NCBI GenBank assembly: GCA_024693715.1
Contig: JAILKS010000013.1
Coordinates: forward strand, 1-64,000
Source of the DNA: Treponema sp.
GTDB taxonomy: Bacteria; Spirochaetota; Spirochaetia; Treponematales; Treponemataceae
Direction of reading: 5' to 3'
Length of the DNA: 64,000 nucleotides
Positions 9,478 through 18,194 of the stretch are shown in pieces. Position numbers and translations under genes: made by a program. How positions within the stretch are numbered: position 1 is the stretch's first letter; each line of letters begins with the position of its first letter. Below the pieces are notes generated by a model. That model was given only the letters and a program-made list of their open reading frames with translations, ran no database searches and was not told the origin of the DNA.

Positions 9478-11199
9478 ATGGGAAAGCTTGCAATAGAGGA
9501 TTTTTTTCTTGATTACGGATATTTTAATGACTCAGAAAAACAGAAGATTCAGACTGCATGGAATTTTTTAAATTCAAAAACAGATGCTTCTGCCCATCCT
9601 TTGCGTGTAGCCCGAATCCTTGCGTCTAATCAGCTTGATTGTGAAACTATAGTAGCCGCTCTTTTACATGAAATAAACGAAACCGGAGTTGAAGGTGAAG
9701 AAATAAAAGAAAAATTCGGTGATACGGTTTTTTCAATAATCACGGTAACAGATAAAATATTAAATCTTCCTATAAATGCAAAGCGTATTCAGCAGAGTGA
9801 TGCAATCAGGAAAATGTTTTTTGCACTTTCAGATGATATCCGTGTACTCTTGATTACTCTTGCCGAACGTCTGGACAGAATAAGAAATATAAAGGACTAC
9901 GATTCAGATTATCAGAAAATTCTTGCAGAAGCGGTTATAGAAGTCTGGGCACCTTTGGCAGACAGGCTTGGAATGCAGAATGAAAAAAATGAGTTTGAAG
10001 ATTTAAGTCTGAAATATACGAATCCTGCTGTTTTCCGTCAGATAAAGGAAATTGTCTCTCAGTCAAAGGAAGAAAGGGCAAATTATCTTGATAAGGCACA
10101 GCAGAGTATTTATAAAGCAGCAGAAAGAACCGGCATTAAGATTGAGATTCAAAGTCGTGCAAAACATTTTTATTCCATTTATCAGAAGATGAGGAAACGC
10201 AATAAAGAAGCGGGTGAACTGTATGATCTTCTTGCTTTACGAATCCTTTGTGAAAATTCAACTGATTGTTATACGCTTATAGGTATAGTTCACGGCTTGT
10301 GGAAACCTTTAGACGGACGTTTTAAAGATTATATTGCAATGCCAAAGACAAACGGTTATCAGTCGCTGCATACTACGGTAATGTGCGAAGGTAAGCCTCT
10401 TGAAATTCAAATCAGAACTTTTGAAATGCACATGAAGGCAGAACATGGTATTGCGAGTCACTGGCTGTATAAAAAAGGAACTGTTCATGATGTTGTTAAG
10501 GAAAGCAGTCTGAATATTTTTAATAAGCTTCAGTTGTTAAAGGAACAGGGCTTTAGGGATGAAGATAATTTTGCAACAATTAAAAATGAGCTTCTCGGTG
10601 ATGAAATTTATGTTTTTACTCCAAAGGGTGATGTAAGAAAACTTCCGGATGGAGCAACTGCGATAGATTTTGCGTATTCAATTCATTCTGCGATTGGTGA
10701 AAAAATCATAGCGGCAAAGGCTGATGGTAAAATTATCCCGCTGAATAAACCTCTTGCAAATACTCAGATTATTGAAATCATCACTAATCCTAACTCTCAT
10801 CCGACGGAAGCGCAGTTAAAAATAGTTAAAACGACAAAAGCACATCAGCGCATTCATTCATGGTTAATGGCTAATGATCCGACTTTTTCTGAACGCCAGT
10901 TGAATGAGACAGAAACTGAAACGCCTCCTCGACAAAGAAAACGAAGATCTAAAAGTACAGGTCATCTTGAAAATGTAATAGAGCGTAAACCGGCAAAGGT
11001 TCTTATTCAGGGCGAAAGAAATGTTCTTTATAATCTCGCTCAATGCTGTAAGCCATGTTATCCGGATTTGATTGCAGGTTATGTTACACGCACAAAGGGA
11101 GTTTCAATACATAAAGCAGACTGTCTTATCTATCAGCGCATTCCGTATAAGGAACAGAGAAGTGTTCAGGTTGAATGGGATAAGGGAGAAAAAAATTAA
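9478..11199 (+). CDS. rel: RelA/SpoT-type (p)ppGpp synthetase with degenerate hydrolase site and no ACT domain
   Basis: 573 residues from the ATG at 9478; the tracked ORF starts at an in-frame TTG 15 bases upstream. Neither start has a clear ribosome binding site. Domains: HD-type ~30-170, synthetase ~215-345, TGS ~375-440, and a Cys-rich region (LAQCCKPCYPDLIAGYV) near the end. The synthetase motifs YDLLALRI, RFKDYIAMPKTNGYQSLHT and EIQIRTFEMH are intact, so it should transfer pyrophosphate from ATP to GDP/GTP. The hydrolase motif is altered: HDxxED reads HEINET and the later LADRLHNMR reads LAERLDRIR. The protein stops where the ACT domain would begin. The downstream bases encode the convergent U32 gene, so the shortening is real. 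Confidence 0.9.
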   Translation: MGKLAIEDFFLDYGYFNDSEKQKIQTAWNFLNSKTDASAHPLRVARILASNQLDCETIVAALLHEINETGVEGEEIKEKFGDTVFSIITVTDKILNLPINAKRIQQSDAIRKMFFALSDDIRVLLITLAERLDRIRNIKDYDSDYQKILAEAVIEVWAPLADRLGMQNEKNEFEDLSLKYTNPAVFRQIKEIVSQSKEERANYLDKAQQSIYKAAERTGIKIEIQSRAKHFYSIYQKMRKRNKEAGELYDLLALRILCENSTDCYTLIGIVHGLWKPLDGRFKDYIAMPKTNGYQSLHTTVMCEGKPLEIQIRTFEMHMKAEHGIASHWLYKKGTVHDVVKESSLNIFNKLQLLKEQGFRDEDNFATIKNELLGDEIYVFTPKGDVRKLPDGATAIDFAYSIHSAIGEKIIAAKADGKIIPLNKPLANTQIIEIITNPNSHPTEAQLKIVKTTKAHQRIHSWLMANDPTFSERQLNETETETPPRQRKRRSKSTGHLENVIERKPAKVLIQGERNVLYNLAQCCKPCYPDLIAGYVTRTKGVSIHKADCLIYQRIPYKEQRSVQVEWDKGEKN

Positions 11200-12683
11200 C
11201 GGCCTGTGTCTCTGATTTGTCCTTCGATGTAATCAGGATCCAGGGTTCGTAGAAGGGTTGCGTCAGGTAAAGTTTCGTCTATGTAAATGACACATGGATG
11301 ACTGTCGCACACCCAGTTGAGCTTTAAGCCCGTTTCAGGATTTATAAGACAGTAAGATTCAGACGGAACTTTCAGGGAAACAAATTGCGGAGAAACAAAT
11401 TCAATTTCATCTTTTGCATTGATTTTGTTAAGTGCAAGACAGTTGTACATTTTCCATCCGTCTTTCTTTTCAAAAGGAATAATTTTTCGGTCAGGGTGTA
11501 TTTCAAGATCCTTTAATCTTGCTTCCCGTGCCTGAGGATGCATGCTTTCAAGTTCTTTTTTATTGTCGTTGAAATTTTTCTGTCCTGAAATATAGATTTT
11601 ATCAAATTCATCACCGGTAATTTCGGTGCCTATTTCTGCCGCAAGCTGGTATTTACTGTCAGATGCACCGGTTGTAGTTTTATCGGCATCTGCTTTATTG
11701 AAATAAAAACCTGTCGTGCTTTTTCGGTGCGCAACGTTTTCAAGTTCATCGATAAATGGCTTTGCATCCTCCGAAGAAAGCTTTCCGTCAAGAACATCGA
11801 GTGCTTTTCTGTACGCTCTTGTTACCATTGCAACATAGTAAACACTTTTCATCCTTCCTTCAATTTTTAATGAATCTACTCCGGCATTTTTCATGTCTTC
11901 CAGGTGTTCAATCATTCTTAAATCCTTGGAAGATAAGATGGCTGTAAAATCATCACCTTCAAAAATTGGGAAAAAATCACCCTTGCGTTGTTCTTCTTCT
12001 ATAGATAAAAGTCCTGATTGTGCAAGAGCCTTAGCTTCATCCTTCGTTAAAAGATGATTCTTGTCCTGCTTTGAATTTTCCAGTTTGAAATTCCATCTGC
12101 AGCCGTGTGAACAAAAACCGCTTTGTGCACTTCTTCCTGTAAGATAGGCGCTCATAAGACAGCGGCCTGCATAAGCGATGCACATGGCACCATGACAGAA
12201 GGCTTCAAGCTCCATATCGGGAACAGAATCCTTAATGCGTCTTATCTGATTGAGTGATATTTCTCTTCCAAGAACAATTCTTGAAAATCCCATGCTTTTA
12301 TATATTTTAACTGCTTCAGAATTAACGCATGAGGATTGGGTTGAAAGATGAAGCTTTGCAGAAGGAAACTCTTTTTGAAGAAGAGGAACGATTCCTAAAT
12401 CCTGGACTATAAAAGCGTCGATAGGGTAGAGATGAAAATAATCCAGATTTTGTTTTAAAGAATCAATTTCATCATCGTGAAAGGAAATATTCAAAGCGCA
12501 GTGAAGTTTTTTTCCCGGATATTTATTTTTTAGCTCGATTACTTTTTTGTATTCATCATCATAAAAATTATCTGCTTTTATGCGGAGAGAAAATTTCTTT
12601 AGTCCTATGTAAGCGGCATCGGCTCCATAAGCATAAGCGTATGAAAGTTTTTCTACATTTCCAGCCGGTGATAGTAATTCCAT
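11196..12683 (-). CDS. U32 peptidase family protein (YhbU/RlhA-like)
   Basis: 495 residues. The N-terminal half is TIM-barrel-like and starts MELLSPAGNVEKL. The family signature EAFCHGAMCIAYAGRCLMS fits the PROSITE U32 pattern exactly and is followed by FCSHGCRWNF, giving four cysteines that in relatives bind an iron-sulfur cluster. Members are called collagenase-like peptidases, but several are RNA hydroxylation or ubiquinone hydroxylation factors; RlhA acts on 23S rRNA C2501. Which of these activities applies here is not decided by sequence. It overlaps the rel stop by 4 bases and ends 11 bases from the alpha/beta hydrolase gene, with which it probably shares a transcript. Confidence 0.88.
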   Translation of the reverse strand: MELLSPAGNVEKLSYAYAYGADAAYIGLKKFSLRIKADNFYDDEYKKVIELKNKYPGKKLHCALNISFHDDEIDSLKQNLDYFHLYPIDAFIVQDLGIVPLLQKEFPSAKLHLSTQSSCVNSEAVKIYKSMGFSRIVLGREISLNQIRRIKDSVPDMELEAFCHGAMCIAYAGRCLMSAYLTGRSAQSGFCSHGCRWNFKLENSKQDKNHLLTKDEAKALAQSGLLSIEEEQRKGDFFPIFEGDDFTAILSSKDLRMIEHLEDMKNAGVDSLKIEGRMKSVYYVAMVTRAYRKALDVLDGKLSSEDAKPFIDELENVAHRKSTTGFYFNKADADKTTTGASDSKYQLAAEIGTEITGDEFDKIYISGQKNFNDNKKELESMHPQAREARLKDLEIHPDRKIIPFEKKDGWKMYNCLALNKINAKDEIEFVSPQFVSLKVPSESYCLINPETGLKLNWVCDSHPCVIYIDETLPDATLLRTLDPDYIEGQIRDTGR

Positions 12684-12694
12684 AATGCTTCCGT

Positions 12695-13696
12695 TTATGC
12701 TTCTGAATGAAGGCTATGTTCAAGTTTAGGCTGATTTTCAATCTGGATTTTTTCGAGCCCTGCAAAATATTCAGTGATTACTGTTCCGACCTTATCCATC
12801 GCAAGGTGAGATACATGAAGATATTCATCTGCCATCTGGAACATAAACATCATGTCAGGCCATACGTCCAGTGTACATTTATTACCGTTTGCTATGAGAC
12901 GTTTCGTAAAGGCTTTTGCATCATCAAGGAGGATTTCTTTTTCGCCCATTTGAATGAAGGTTGGCGGAAAATTCTGAAGCTGTTCATCTGTTGCAAGAAG
13001 AGGTGATACGGAAGGACTCGATGTGTTTGCAGCGTAAGTATAATCTGATGCGCTTTGTCTGATTACATCTGCATTTAATATTTCATCATTTGCTTTCTTT
13101 GCAGTAAGGATTCTTGAAGTAGGAGAAACATCAAGCCATGGTGAAAAAAGAATCAGATGTTTAATACACGAGCGGTATCTGTCGCGGAGATTCAAAATTA
13201 AAGCACAGGCGAGGGATGCTCCGGATCCGTCTGCCGCAATGATTATTTCCGGTGTTTTTGTTTTTCCTTCTTCTGCATTTAATGAACAGGCAACCTGTTC
13301 CTCTGTATAAACAGCGCGGAAAACAGTCTGAATATCTTCAATAGCGGCCGGACATGGATATGCAGGAGAAAGACGGAATTCAGGAACTATAACACGACTG
13401 AATGCTTTACTGGCGAGGGATGAACAGAAGCTTCTGTACGAAGCTCGGGAACCTGCTACAAAACATCCTCCGTGAATATATATTAAAACTCTGTTAGAAG
13501 CATAAATCTCCGGAGAAAGAATATCGCACGTAACAGTAGCATGCTTTACTTCATGGCATTCAACACGGTTCGGTAAAAAAATAGTTTTAAATTCTGCCTC
13601 AAGAGTCCGTCTGAAACTGTCGACTGTCTGTTTTGGCTGATAAGAAAGCAGTTTTAATTTTTTAATTGCACCTTTTCGATCGTTTGTTATTCCCAT
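12695..13696 (-). CDS. Alpha/beta hydrolase fold protein (HSL/esterase type), catalytic residues apparently lost
   Basis: 333 residues with the hormone-sensitive-lipase layout: oxyanion motif IHGGCFVAGS (~74-83, normally HGGG), FRLSPAYPCPAAIED, SPWLDVSPTS and an acid region GEKEILLDDAKAF (~251-263). The nucleophile motif GDSAGG reads ADGSGA (155-160), so aligned by the following LA the serine position is Gly, with a Ser one residue later. The histidine expected in WPDMxHVFQ is Phe (WPDMMFMFQ, F284). It is therefore probably a non-catalytic member or uses a shifted site. It lies upstream of the U32 gene and divergent from metA. Confidence 0.82.
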   Translation of the reverse strand: MGITNDRKGAIKKLKLLSYQPKQTVDSFRRTLEAEFKTIFLPNRVECHEVKHATVTCDILSPEIYASNRVLIYIHGGCFVAGSRASYRSFCSSLASKAFSRVIVPEFRLSPAYPCPAAIEDIQTVFRAVYTEEQVACSLNAEEGKTKTPEIIIAADGSGASLACALILNLRDRYRSCIKHLILFSPWLDVSPTSRILTAKKANDEILNADVIRQSASDYTYAANTSSPSVSPLLATDEQLQNFPPTFIQMGEKEILLDDAKAFTKRLIANGNKCTLDVWPDMMFMFQMADEYLHVSHLAMDKVGTVITEYFAGLEKIQIENQPKLEHSLHSEA

Positions 13697-13753
13697 AAAA
13701 TCATTATAGCAAAAGTTATAATAATTTGCTACAATTCAATAGGAGTAATTGAA

Positions 13754-14662
13754 ATGCCAATAAAGATTCAGTCAGATTTACCTGCATGTCATGTTCTTGA
13801 GCAGGAAAACATTTTTGTGATGACAGAAAAAAGAGCTGCTTCTCAGGATATTCGTCCGCTTAAAATTGCTATTGTTAATCTGATGCCTACAAAAGAAGTG
13901 ACGGAAACACAGCTTTTAAGATTGCTTGGAAATACTCCGCTTCAGATTGAAATTTCATTAGTCCGCATGGAAAATCATGACAGTAAGAATACACAGAAGG
14001 ATTATCTCGATAAATTTTACATTCCGTCCAGTGAGATTTTTAAACAGAAATTTGACGGAATGATAATTACTGGTGCACCGGTTGAACAGCTTGCATTTGA
14101 ATCGGTTGATTACTGGAAAGAGCTTTGTTCAATTATGGATTATGCAAAGGAAAATGTTTATTCAACTCTTTATGTCTGCTGGGGAAGTTTTGCGGGGCTT
14201 TATCATCATTATGGAATAAAAAAATATCCGCTGCAGAAAAAACTTTCCGGTGTTTTTATGAATGAACGAACGACAGACGGAGAGCCTCTTTTGCGTGGCT
14301 TTGATGATACTTTCCCTATTCCTCAGTCACGTCATACAACACTTAAAAAGGAAGATGTTCAGAATTGCAGGGATCTGGTCATTCTTGCAGAATCGGCAGA
14401 AGCAGGAGTTACAATCATAAAGTCAAAGGATAACCGTGAGATTTTTATGACGGGTCATCTTGAATATGATACCTTGACGCTTGCAGAAGAATATTACAGA
14501 GATACTGAAAAAGGGATGAAGGTTCCGCTTCCGAAGAATTATTTTCCTACGAACAATGTAAACAGAATGCCGGCAAGCTACTGGAGAAGTACAGCGCATT
14601 TGTTCTATACCAACTGGTTGAATTATTACGTTTATCAGGCAACACCGTTTAATTTCGTTTAA
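13754..14662 (+). CDS. metAA: Homoserine O-acetyltransferase (MetA family, predicted acetyl-CoA specific)
   Basis: 302 residues, the standard MetA length. It acylates L-homoserine as the first committed step of methionine synthesis. The catalytic Cys142 (VCWGSFAGL), His235 and Glu237 (FMTGHLEYD) fall at the canonical positions. Residue 111 is Glu (ITGAPVEQL); in this family Glu111 is associated with acetyl-CoA use and Gly111 with succinyl-CoA, so an acetyltransferase is predicted. An AGGAG lies 8 bases before the ATG. Other methionine genes are not in the window. The gene converges with the radical SAM gene with one base between the stops. Confidence 0.93.
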   Translation: MPIKIQSDLPACHVLEQENIFVMTEKRAASQDIRPLKIAIVNLMPTKEVTETQLLRLLGNTPLQIEISLVRMENHDSKNTQKDYLDKFYIPSSEIFKQKFDGMIITGAPVEQLAFESVDYWKELCSIMDYAKENVYSTLYVCWGSFAGLYHHYGIKKYPLQKKLSGVFMNERTTDGEPLLRGFDDTFPIPQSRHTTLKKEDVQNCRDLVILAESAEAGVTIIKSKDNREIFMTGHLEYDTLTLAEEYYRDTEKGMKVPLPKNYFPTNNVNRMPASYWRSTAHLFYTNWLNYYVYQATPFNFV

Positions 14663-14663
14663 T

Positions 14664-15746
14664 CTATTTATTTAAAAGCTCGTAGTTGCAGTGAGCCGGA
14701 CCTGAAATCATGTCATGGTGAAGATGAAGTCCGTTGCCAAGACATTTATTCCACTCCCTGCATTTTTTACATTTTCCTTTTTTTGTCCATTTCCGGTTCC
14801 GTAGGTTTTCGAAATGATTGTTCCATACGTCCATAAAATTGTCTTTATAGATATTTCCCTGAATAAAATCCTTTGAACGTACACTAAGACAAGCAGATAT
14901 GTCTCCATTGCACATTACCGAACCTACATTTATTCCGCCCCGACAGAAGAAAAAGAAATCTCTTGCTTTAAGTTCATATTTTCCAAGCCATCCTTCGCAT
15001 GAATAATTTAAATGAATTGAACTATTTTTTTCATCCTTGTATGAGCGGGTTTCAACGATAAAATCCATCAGTTGTTTATATTCATCTTTCGTAAGTGCCA
15101 GATTATTTTGTTCCGCCCGTCCTTCTGGAAAAATTGAAAAAATCCGCCAGTGGCTGATACCAAGCTCAATAAGATTTTTTCTAAGCTCCTTCAGGATATT
15201 CAGATTTTTATTATGAACGCAGGTAATTACATCGTAAGCAAATCTGTGCGGATTTTTTTTCTGATAATCAACGGCAAGTTTTATTCCTTCGCATGTGTGT
15301 TTATAGGATTCCGGATTTTTCCGAAGATAAGTATGTTCCTTTTCAAGTCCATCCAGACTAAAGCTTATGGAACTCATGCCTGCTTGTACGAGGGATTCAA
15401 ATCTTTGCGGGGTAAGGAGCATTGCATTTGTTACGATGCCCCATTTAAAACCGCGCCGTTTTATTTCTAGTCCTGCAACCTCAAGATCCTTACGAAGCAG
15501 AGGTTCTCCGCCTGTAATACATACAGTAAGCTTTTCTGATTTGATATTATCAAGGACATTTACAAAATCTTTGACAGGCATGTCCGGTGTGTCGGATATT
15601 TTAAGACAGTCGCTTCCGCAGTGAAGGCAGTTTAAATTGCATCTGAGTGTGCATTCCCAAAAGAGATAATTCAACTCATGTTTTTTTGTGATGCTTTTTC
15701 TGTATAATCTGAAGATAAAATTTTTGAACGACATCAAAGAACGCAT
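14664..15746 (-). CDS. Radical SAM/SPASM enzyme of a radical SAM/lipoprotein pair
   Basis: 360 residues. The 4Fe-4S cluster motif CNLNCLHC (C36, C40, C43) is followed by the SAM-contacting GGEP (VCITGGEPLLRKDL). The C-terminal ~90 residues hold a SPASM-type cysteine set (CRGGINVGSVMCNGD, CLSV, CKKCREWNKC, HCNYE) for auxiliary clusters, typical of enzymes that modify peptides or proteins. It lies 18 bases downstream of a 64-residue lipoprotein gene on the same strand. This matches, as far as I recall, the NCBI rSAM/lipoprotein system pair known from Bacteroidetes and Treponema. The substrate is inferred to be that lipoprotein; the chemistry is unknown. Confidence 0.85.
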   Translation of the reverse strand: MRSLMSFKNFIFRLYRKSITKKHELNYLFWECTLRCNLNCLHCGSDCLKISDTPDMPVKDFVNVLDNIKSEKLTVCITGGEPLLRKDLEVAGLEIKRRGFKWGIVTNAMLLTPQRFESLVQAGMSSISFSLDGLEKEHTYLRKNPESYKHTCEGIKLAVDYQKKNPHRFAYDVITCVHNKNLNILKELRKNLIELGISHWRIFSIFPEGRAEQNNLALTKDEYKQLMDFIVETRSYKDEKNSSIHLNYSCEGWLGKYELKARDFFFFCRGGINVGSVMCNGDISACLSVRSKDFIQGNIYKDNFMDVWNNHFENLRNRKWTKKGKCKKCREWNKCLGNGLHLHHDMISGPAHCNYELLNK

Positions 15747-15764
15747 TTAACGATTTATAATCAT

Positions 15765-15959
15765 TTAGTTTTCAGGAACTTCCTGAATTATTTCAGAATC
15801 GTTTTTGTTTTCATTTTCTTCTGTCTGTTCGGTAAGGTATTTTTCAAAATCCTCATCTGGTGGAACTACCATGCCGTAACATGAAACGAGCATTCCTATT
15901 CCAAAAAGAGTTCCAACGAGGGCGACTATTTTTTTCCATGTCCATGTAATTTTTTTCAT
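15765..15959 (-). CDS. Small lipoprotein, predicted partner or substrate of the radical SAM enzyme
   Basis: 64 residues from the ATG at 15959, which has a GGAG about 8 bases upstream. The longer tracked ORF (from 16013) would begin inside the ilvC terminator. Signal peptide KKITWTWKKIVALVGTLFGIGMLVSC with lipobox LVSC; Cys27 becomes the lipidated N-terminus. The mature part is only 38 residues, starting CYGMVVPPDEDFEKYL and continuing Glu/Asn-rich. Aromatic, glycine and proline residues right next to the lipid anchor are the plausible modification zone. It is the first gene of the two-gene unit with the radical SAM enzyme. Confidence 0.8.
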   Translation of the reverse strand: MKKITWTWKKIVALVGTLFGIGMLVSCYGMVVPPDEDFEKYLTEQTEENENKNDSEIIQEVPEN

Positions 15960-15999
15960 ATTTTTTTCTCCAGTTCCTTCAATAAGTGTATAGGCAAAA

Positions 16000-16034
16000 A
16001 TAATCCCTGTCAATTTATTTATGACAGGGATTGT
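16000..16034 (-). terminator. Rho-independent terminator of ilvC
   Basis: An 11-bp perfect inverted repeat AATCCCTGTCA / TGACAGGGATT with a 9-base loop. On the minus strand it is followed by TTATTTTTGCC. It separates ilvC from the lipoprotein/radical SAM unit. Confidence 0.85.
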
Positions 16035-16049
16035 TATTTTGAAAAATGA

Positions 16050-17528
16050 TTAAAGGACTGGCTTCATTGCTGTCATGTAAGCACGTAATCTTCGTCCTAC
16101 AGCTTCAATAGGATGATTTCTGATTTCTGCATTAACTGCAACAAGTTCAGCGTTGTTTACGCCTGTATCTTTAAGCTCAAGTCCTTTACCGATAACGTCT
16201 GTGTGGAGGTTTGGCATAAGGTCTTTAGCCATCATTGGAGCGGCTACACGGCTGAATAAGTAGCATCCGTATTCGGCTGTGTCGGAAATAACGCGGTTCA
16301 TTTCGTAGAGGCGTTTGCGGTCGATGAGGTTTGCAATAAGAGGAACTTCGTGGAGCGATTCGTAGTATGCGCTTTCAGGTTTAATTCCTGCGTCTACCAT
16401 TGTTTCGAATGCAAGTTCACAGCCTGCTTTTACCATTGCTACAAGAAGGATTCCCTTGTCAAAGTATTCCTGTTCAGAAATTTCTTCGCTTGATTCAGCG
16501 TTCTTTTCGAATGGAAGGTTTCCTGTGTCTTCGCGCCATGCAAGTAAATCTTTATCTCCTGCTTTCCAGTCTTCCATCATAGTAGAACTGAATTTTCCGC
16601 TGATGATGTCGTCCATGTGCTTCTGGTAGAGTGGAGCAAGGAGCTTTTTAATATCTTTTGAAATTTGATTTGCCTTGATTTTTGCAGGGTTAGAAAGGCG
16701 GTCCATCATGTTTGTAATTCCACCCCATTTGAGTGCTTCACTTACAACGTTCCAGCCGTGCATCAAAAGCTTTGTTGCATATTCAGGAGAAATTCCTTCG
16801 CTAACCATTTTATCATAACATACGATTGTTCCTGCCTGGAGCATACCGCACAAAATTGTCTGTTCGCCCATAAGGTCAGATTTAACTTCTGCAATGAAAG
16901 AGCTTTCAAGTACGCCGGCCTTAGAACCGCCCATACCAACTGCAAGTGCTTTTGCATAAGCCCATCCTTTGCCTTCAGGATCATTTGCCGGGTGAACTGC
17001 GATTAAATCAGGAACACCGAATCCTCTCTGGAATTCGTGCCATACTTCAGTTCCAGGTCCTTTTGGAGCGCACATAATAACTGTAATATCATCACGGATA
17101 ATCATTCCTTCTTCAATCATGTTAAATCCGTGTGAATACCACAATGCAGAGCCTTTCTTCATTTTTGACATAACTTCTGTAATTACAGGAGTGTGCTGTT
17201 TATCTGGAGTAAGGTTTCCGACTAAATCAGCTGTAGGAATCATTTCATCATAAGTTCCAACTTTAAAACCGTTTTCTGTTGCATTTTTCCATGACTGGCG
17301 TTTTTCTTTAATTGCCGCATCTCTTAATGCATAACTTACATCAAGTCCTGAGTCACGAAGACAAAGTCCCTGATTCAAGCCCTGTGCACCACAACCGACA
17401 ATGACAATTTTTTTGCCTTTAAGAGCATTTACTCCGTCTGCAAATTCATCCTTTGACATTGAACGGCAGTGACCTAACTGTAAACGTGCTTCGCGCCATG
17501 GAATTTTATTGAAATAATTTTCACCCAT
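16050..17528 (-). CDS. ilvC: Ketol-acid reductoisomerase, class II
   Basis: Converts acetolactate or acetohydroxybutyrate to dihydroxy acids with NADPH and Mg2+, the second common step of valine and isoleucine synthesis. At 492 residues it is the long class II form. The Rossmann motif is [15 protein letters not shown] (~41-55). The C-terminal region carries the duplicated knotted domain, with metal-site acidic residues in [16 protein letters not shown] and the repeat in [17 protein letters not shown]. It is divergent from an Lrp/AsnC regulator across 167 bases, which makes amino-acid-responsive control likely. Its own terminator follows. Confidence 0.96.
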   Translation of the reverse strand: MGENYFNKIPWREARLQLGHCRSMSKDEFADGVNALKGKKIVIVGCGAQGLNQGLCLRDSGLDVSYALRDAAIKEKRQSWKNATENGFKVGTYDEMIPTADLVGNLTPDKQHTPVITEVMSKMKKGSALWYSHGFNMIEEGMIIRDDITVIMCAPKGPGTEVWHEFQRGFGVPDLIAVHPANDPEGKGWAYAKALAVGMGGSKAGVLESSFIAEVKSDLMGEQTILCGMLQAGTIVCYDKMVSEGISPEYATKLLMHGWNVVSEALKWGGITNMMDRLSNPAKIKANQISKDIKKLLAPLYQKHMDDIISGKFSSTMMEDWKAGDKDLLAWREDTGNLPFEKNAESSEEISEQEYFDKGILLVAMVKAGCELAFETMVDAGIKPESAYYESLHEVPLIANLIDRKRLYEMNRVISDTAEYGCYLFSRVAAPMMAKDLMPNLHTDVIGKGLELKDTGVNNAELVAVNAEIRNHPIEAVGRRLRAYMTAMKPVL

Positions 17529-17620
17529 ATTTATACCTCAATTTTTTCTATAATGATTTCAATAATTATAATTCAAATGAAACTTTCCGTCTATATAGCC
17601 TGTGAATCAGAAATAGAACA

Positions 17621-17649
17621 TTGTAAATAGAGTCATTTTATAGTATAAT
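17621..17649 (+). promoter_or_regulatory. Promoter of the Lrp/AsnC gene
   Basis: TTGTAA, 17 bases, then a perfect TATAAT, giving about a 47-base leader to the ATG at 17696 with GGGAG near the start. It lies in the 167-base divergent ilvC-lrp intergenic region, an obvious place for Lrp-type autoregulation. Confidence 0.6.
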
Positions 17650-17695
17650 TACTCTCGATTTTAAAACACTTAAAAAAGATTTTGGGAGAACAACA

Positions 17696-18181
17696 ATGGA
17701 AGAAATTCTTGATTTATTGCGTCAGAATGCAAGATTGTCTGTTTCAGACATCGCAGCTATGACAAAGAAAACACCTGATGAAGTAACTGCAATCATTAAA
17801 AAACTTGAAGATGATGGTGTAATTCTTAAGTACGCGGCCATTGTTAATCCCGAAAAAGATAAAGTCGCGAAGGACAGGGTTTGTGCCGAAATACAGATTC
17901 AGGTTCAGCCACAGAGAGAACATGGCTTTGATGCGATTGCCGATCGTATTTATCGCTTTCCGCAGGTAAAATCACTTTATCTTATGAGCGGGGGCTATGA
18001 TCTTAAGGTAATTATTGAAGGAGACAATCTTAAAGAGGTTGCCTTGTTTGTAAGCGAAAAGCTTTCTACACTTGAAGGTGTGCGTTCAACAAAAACAAAC
18101 TTTGTTCTGAAAACTTATAAAGAAAATGATATTGTTTATGTTGAGGATGAACGCGACCGCAGAGAAGGTGTACAGGCTTAG
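17696..18181 (+). CDS. Lrp/AsnC family transcriptional regulator
   Basis: 161 residues. The N-terminal winged helix-turn-helix (ILDLLRQNARLSVSDIAAMTKKTPDEVTAIIKKLEDDGVI, ~4-43) is followed by a RAM/AsnC ligand-binding domain (~65-145, with LYLMSGGYDLKVIIEG). Such proteins form octamers that sense amino acids. It is divergent from ilvC and 13 bases upstream of an aminotransferase gene, so control of branched-chain or related amino acid metabolism is a reasonable inference. The effector is not readable. Confidence 0.9.
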   Translation: MEEILDLLRQNARLSVSDIAAMTKKTPDEVTAIIKKLEDDGVILKYAAIVNPEKDKVAKDRVCAEIQIQVQPQREHGFDAIADRIYRFPQVKSLYLMSGGYDLKVIIEGDNLKEVALFVSEKLSTLEGVRSTKTNFVLKTYKENDIVYVEDERDRREGVQA

Positions 18182-18194
18182 TCCGGAGTGTTAA

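Noticed and set aside
15765-16013. 82-residue version of the small lipoprotein starting at 16013
   Set aside because: The upstream part lies in the ilvC terminator. The ATG at 15959 has a Shine-Dalgarno and gives a normal lipoprotein signal peptide.
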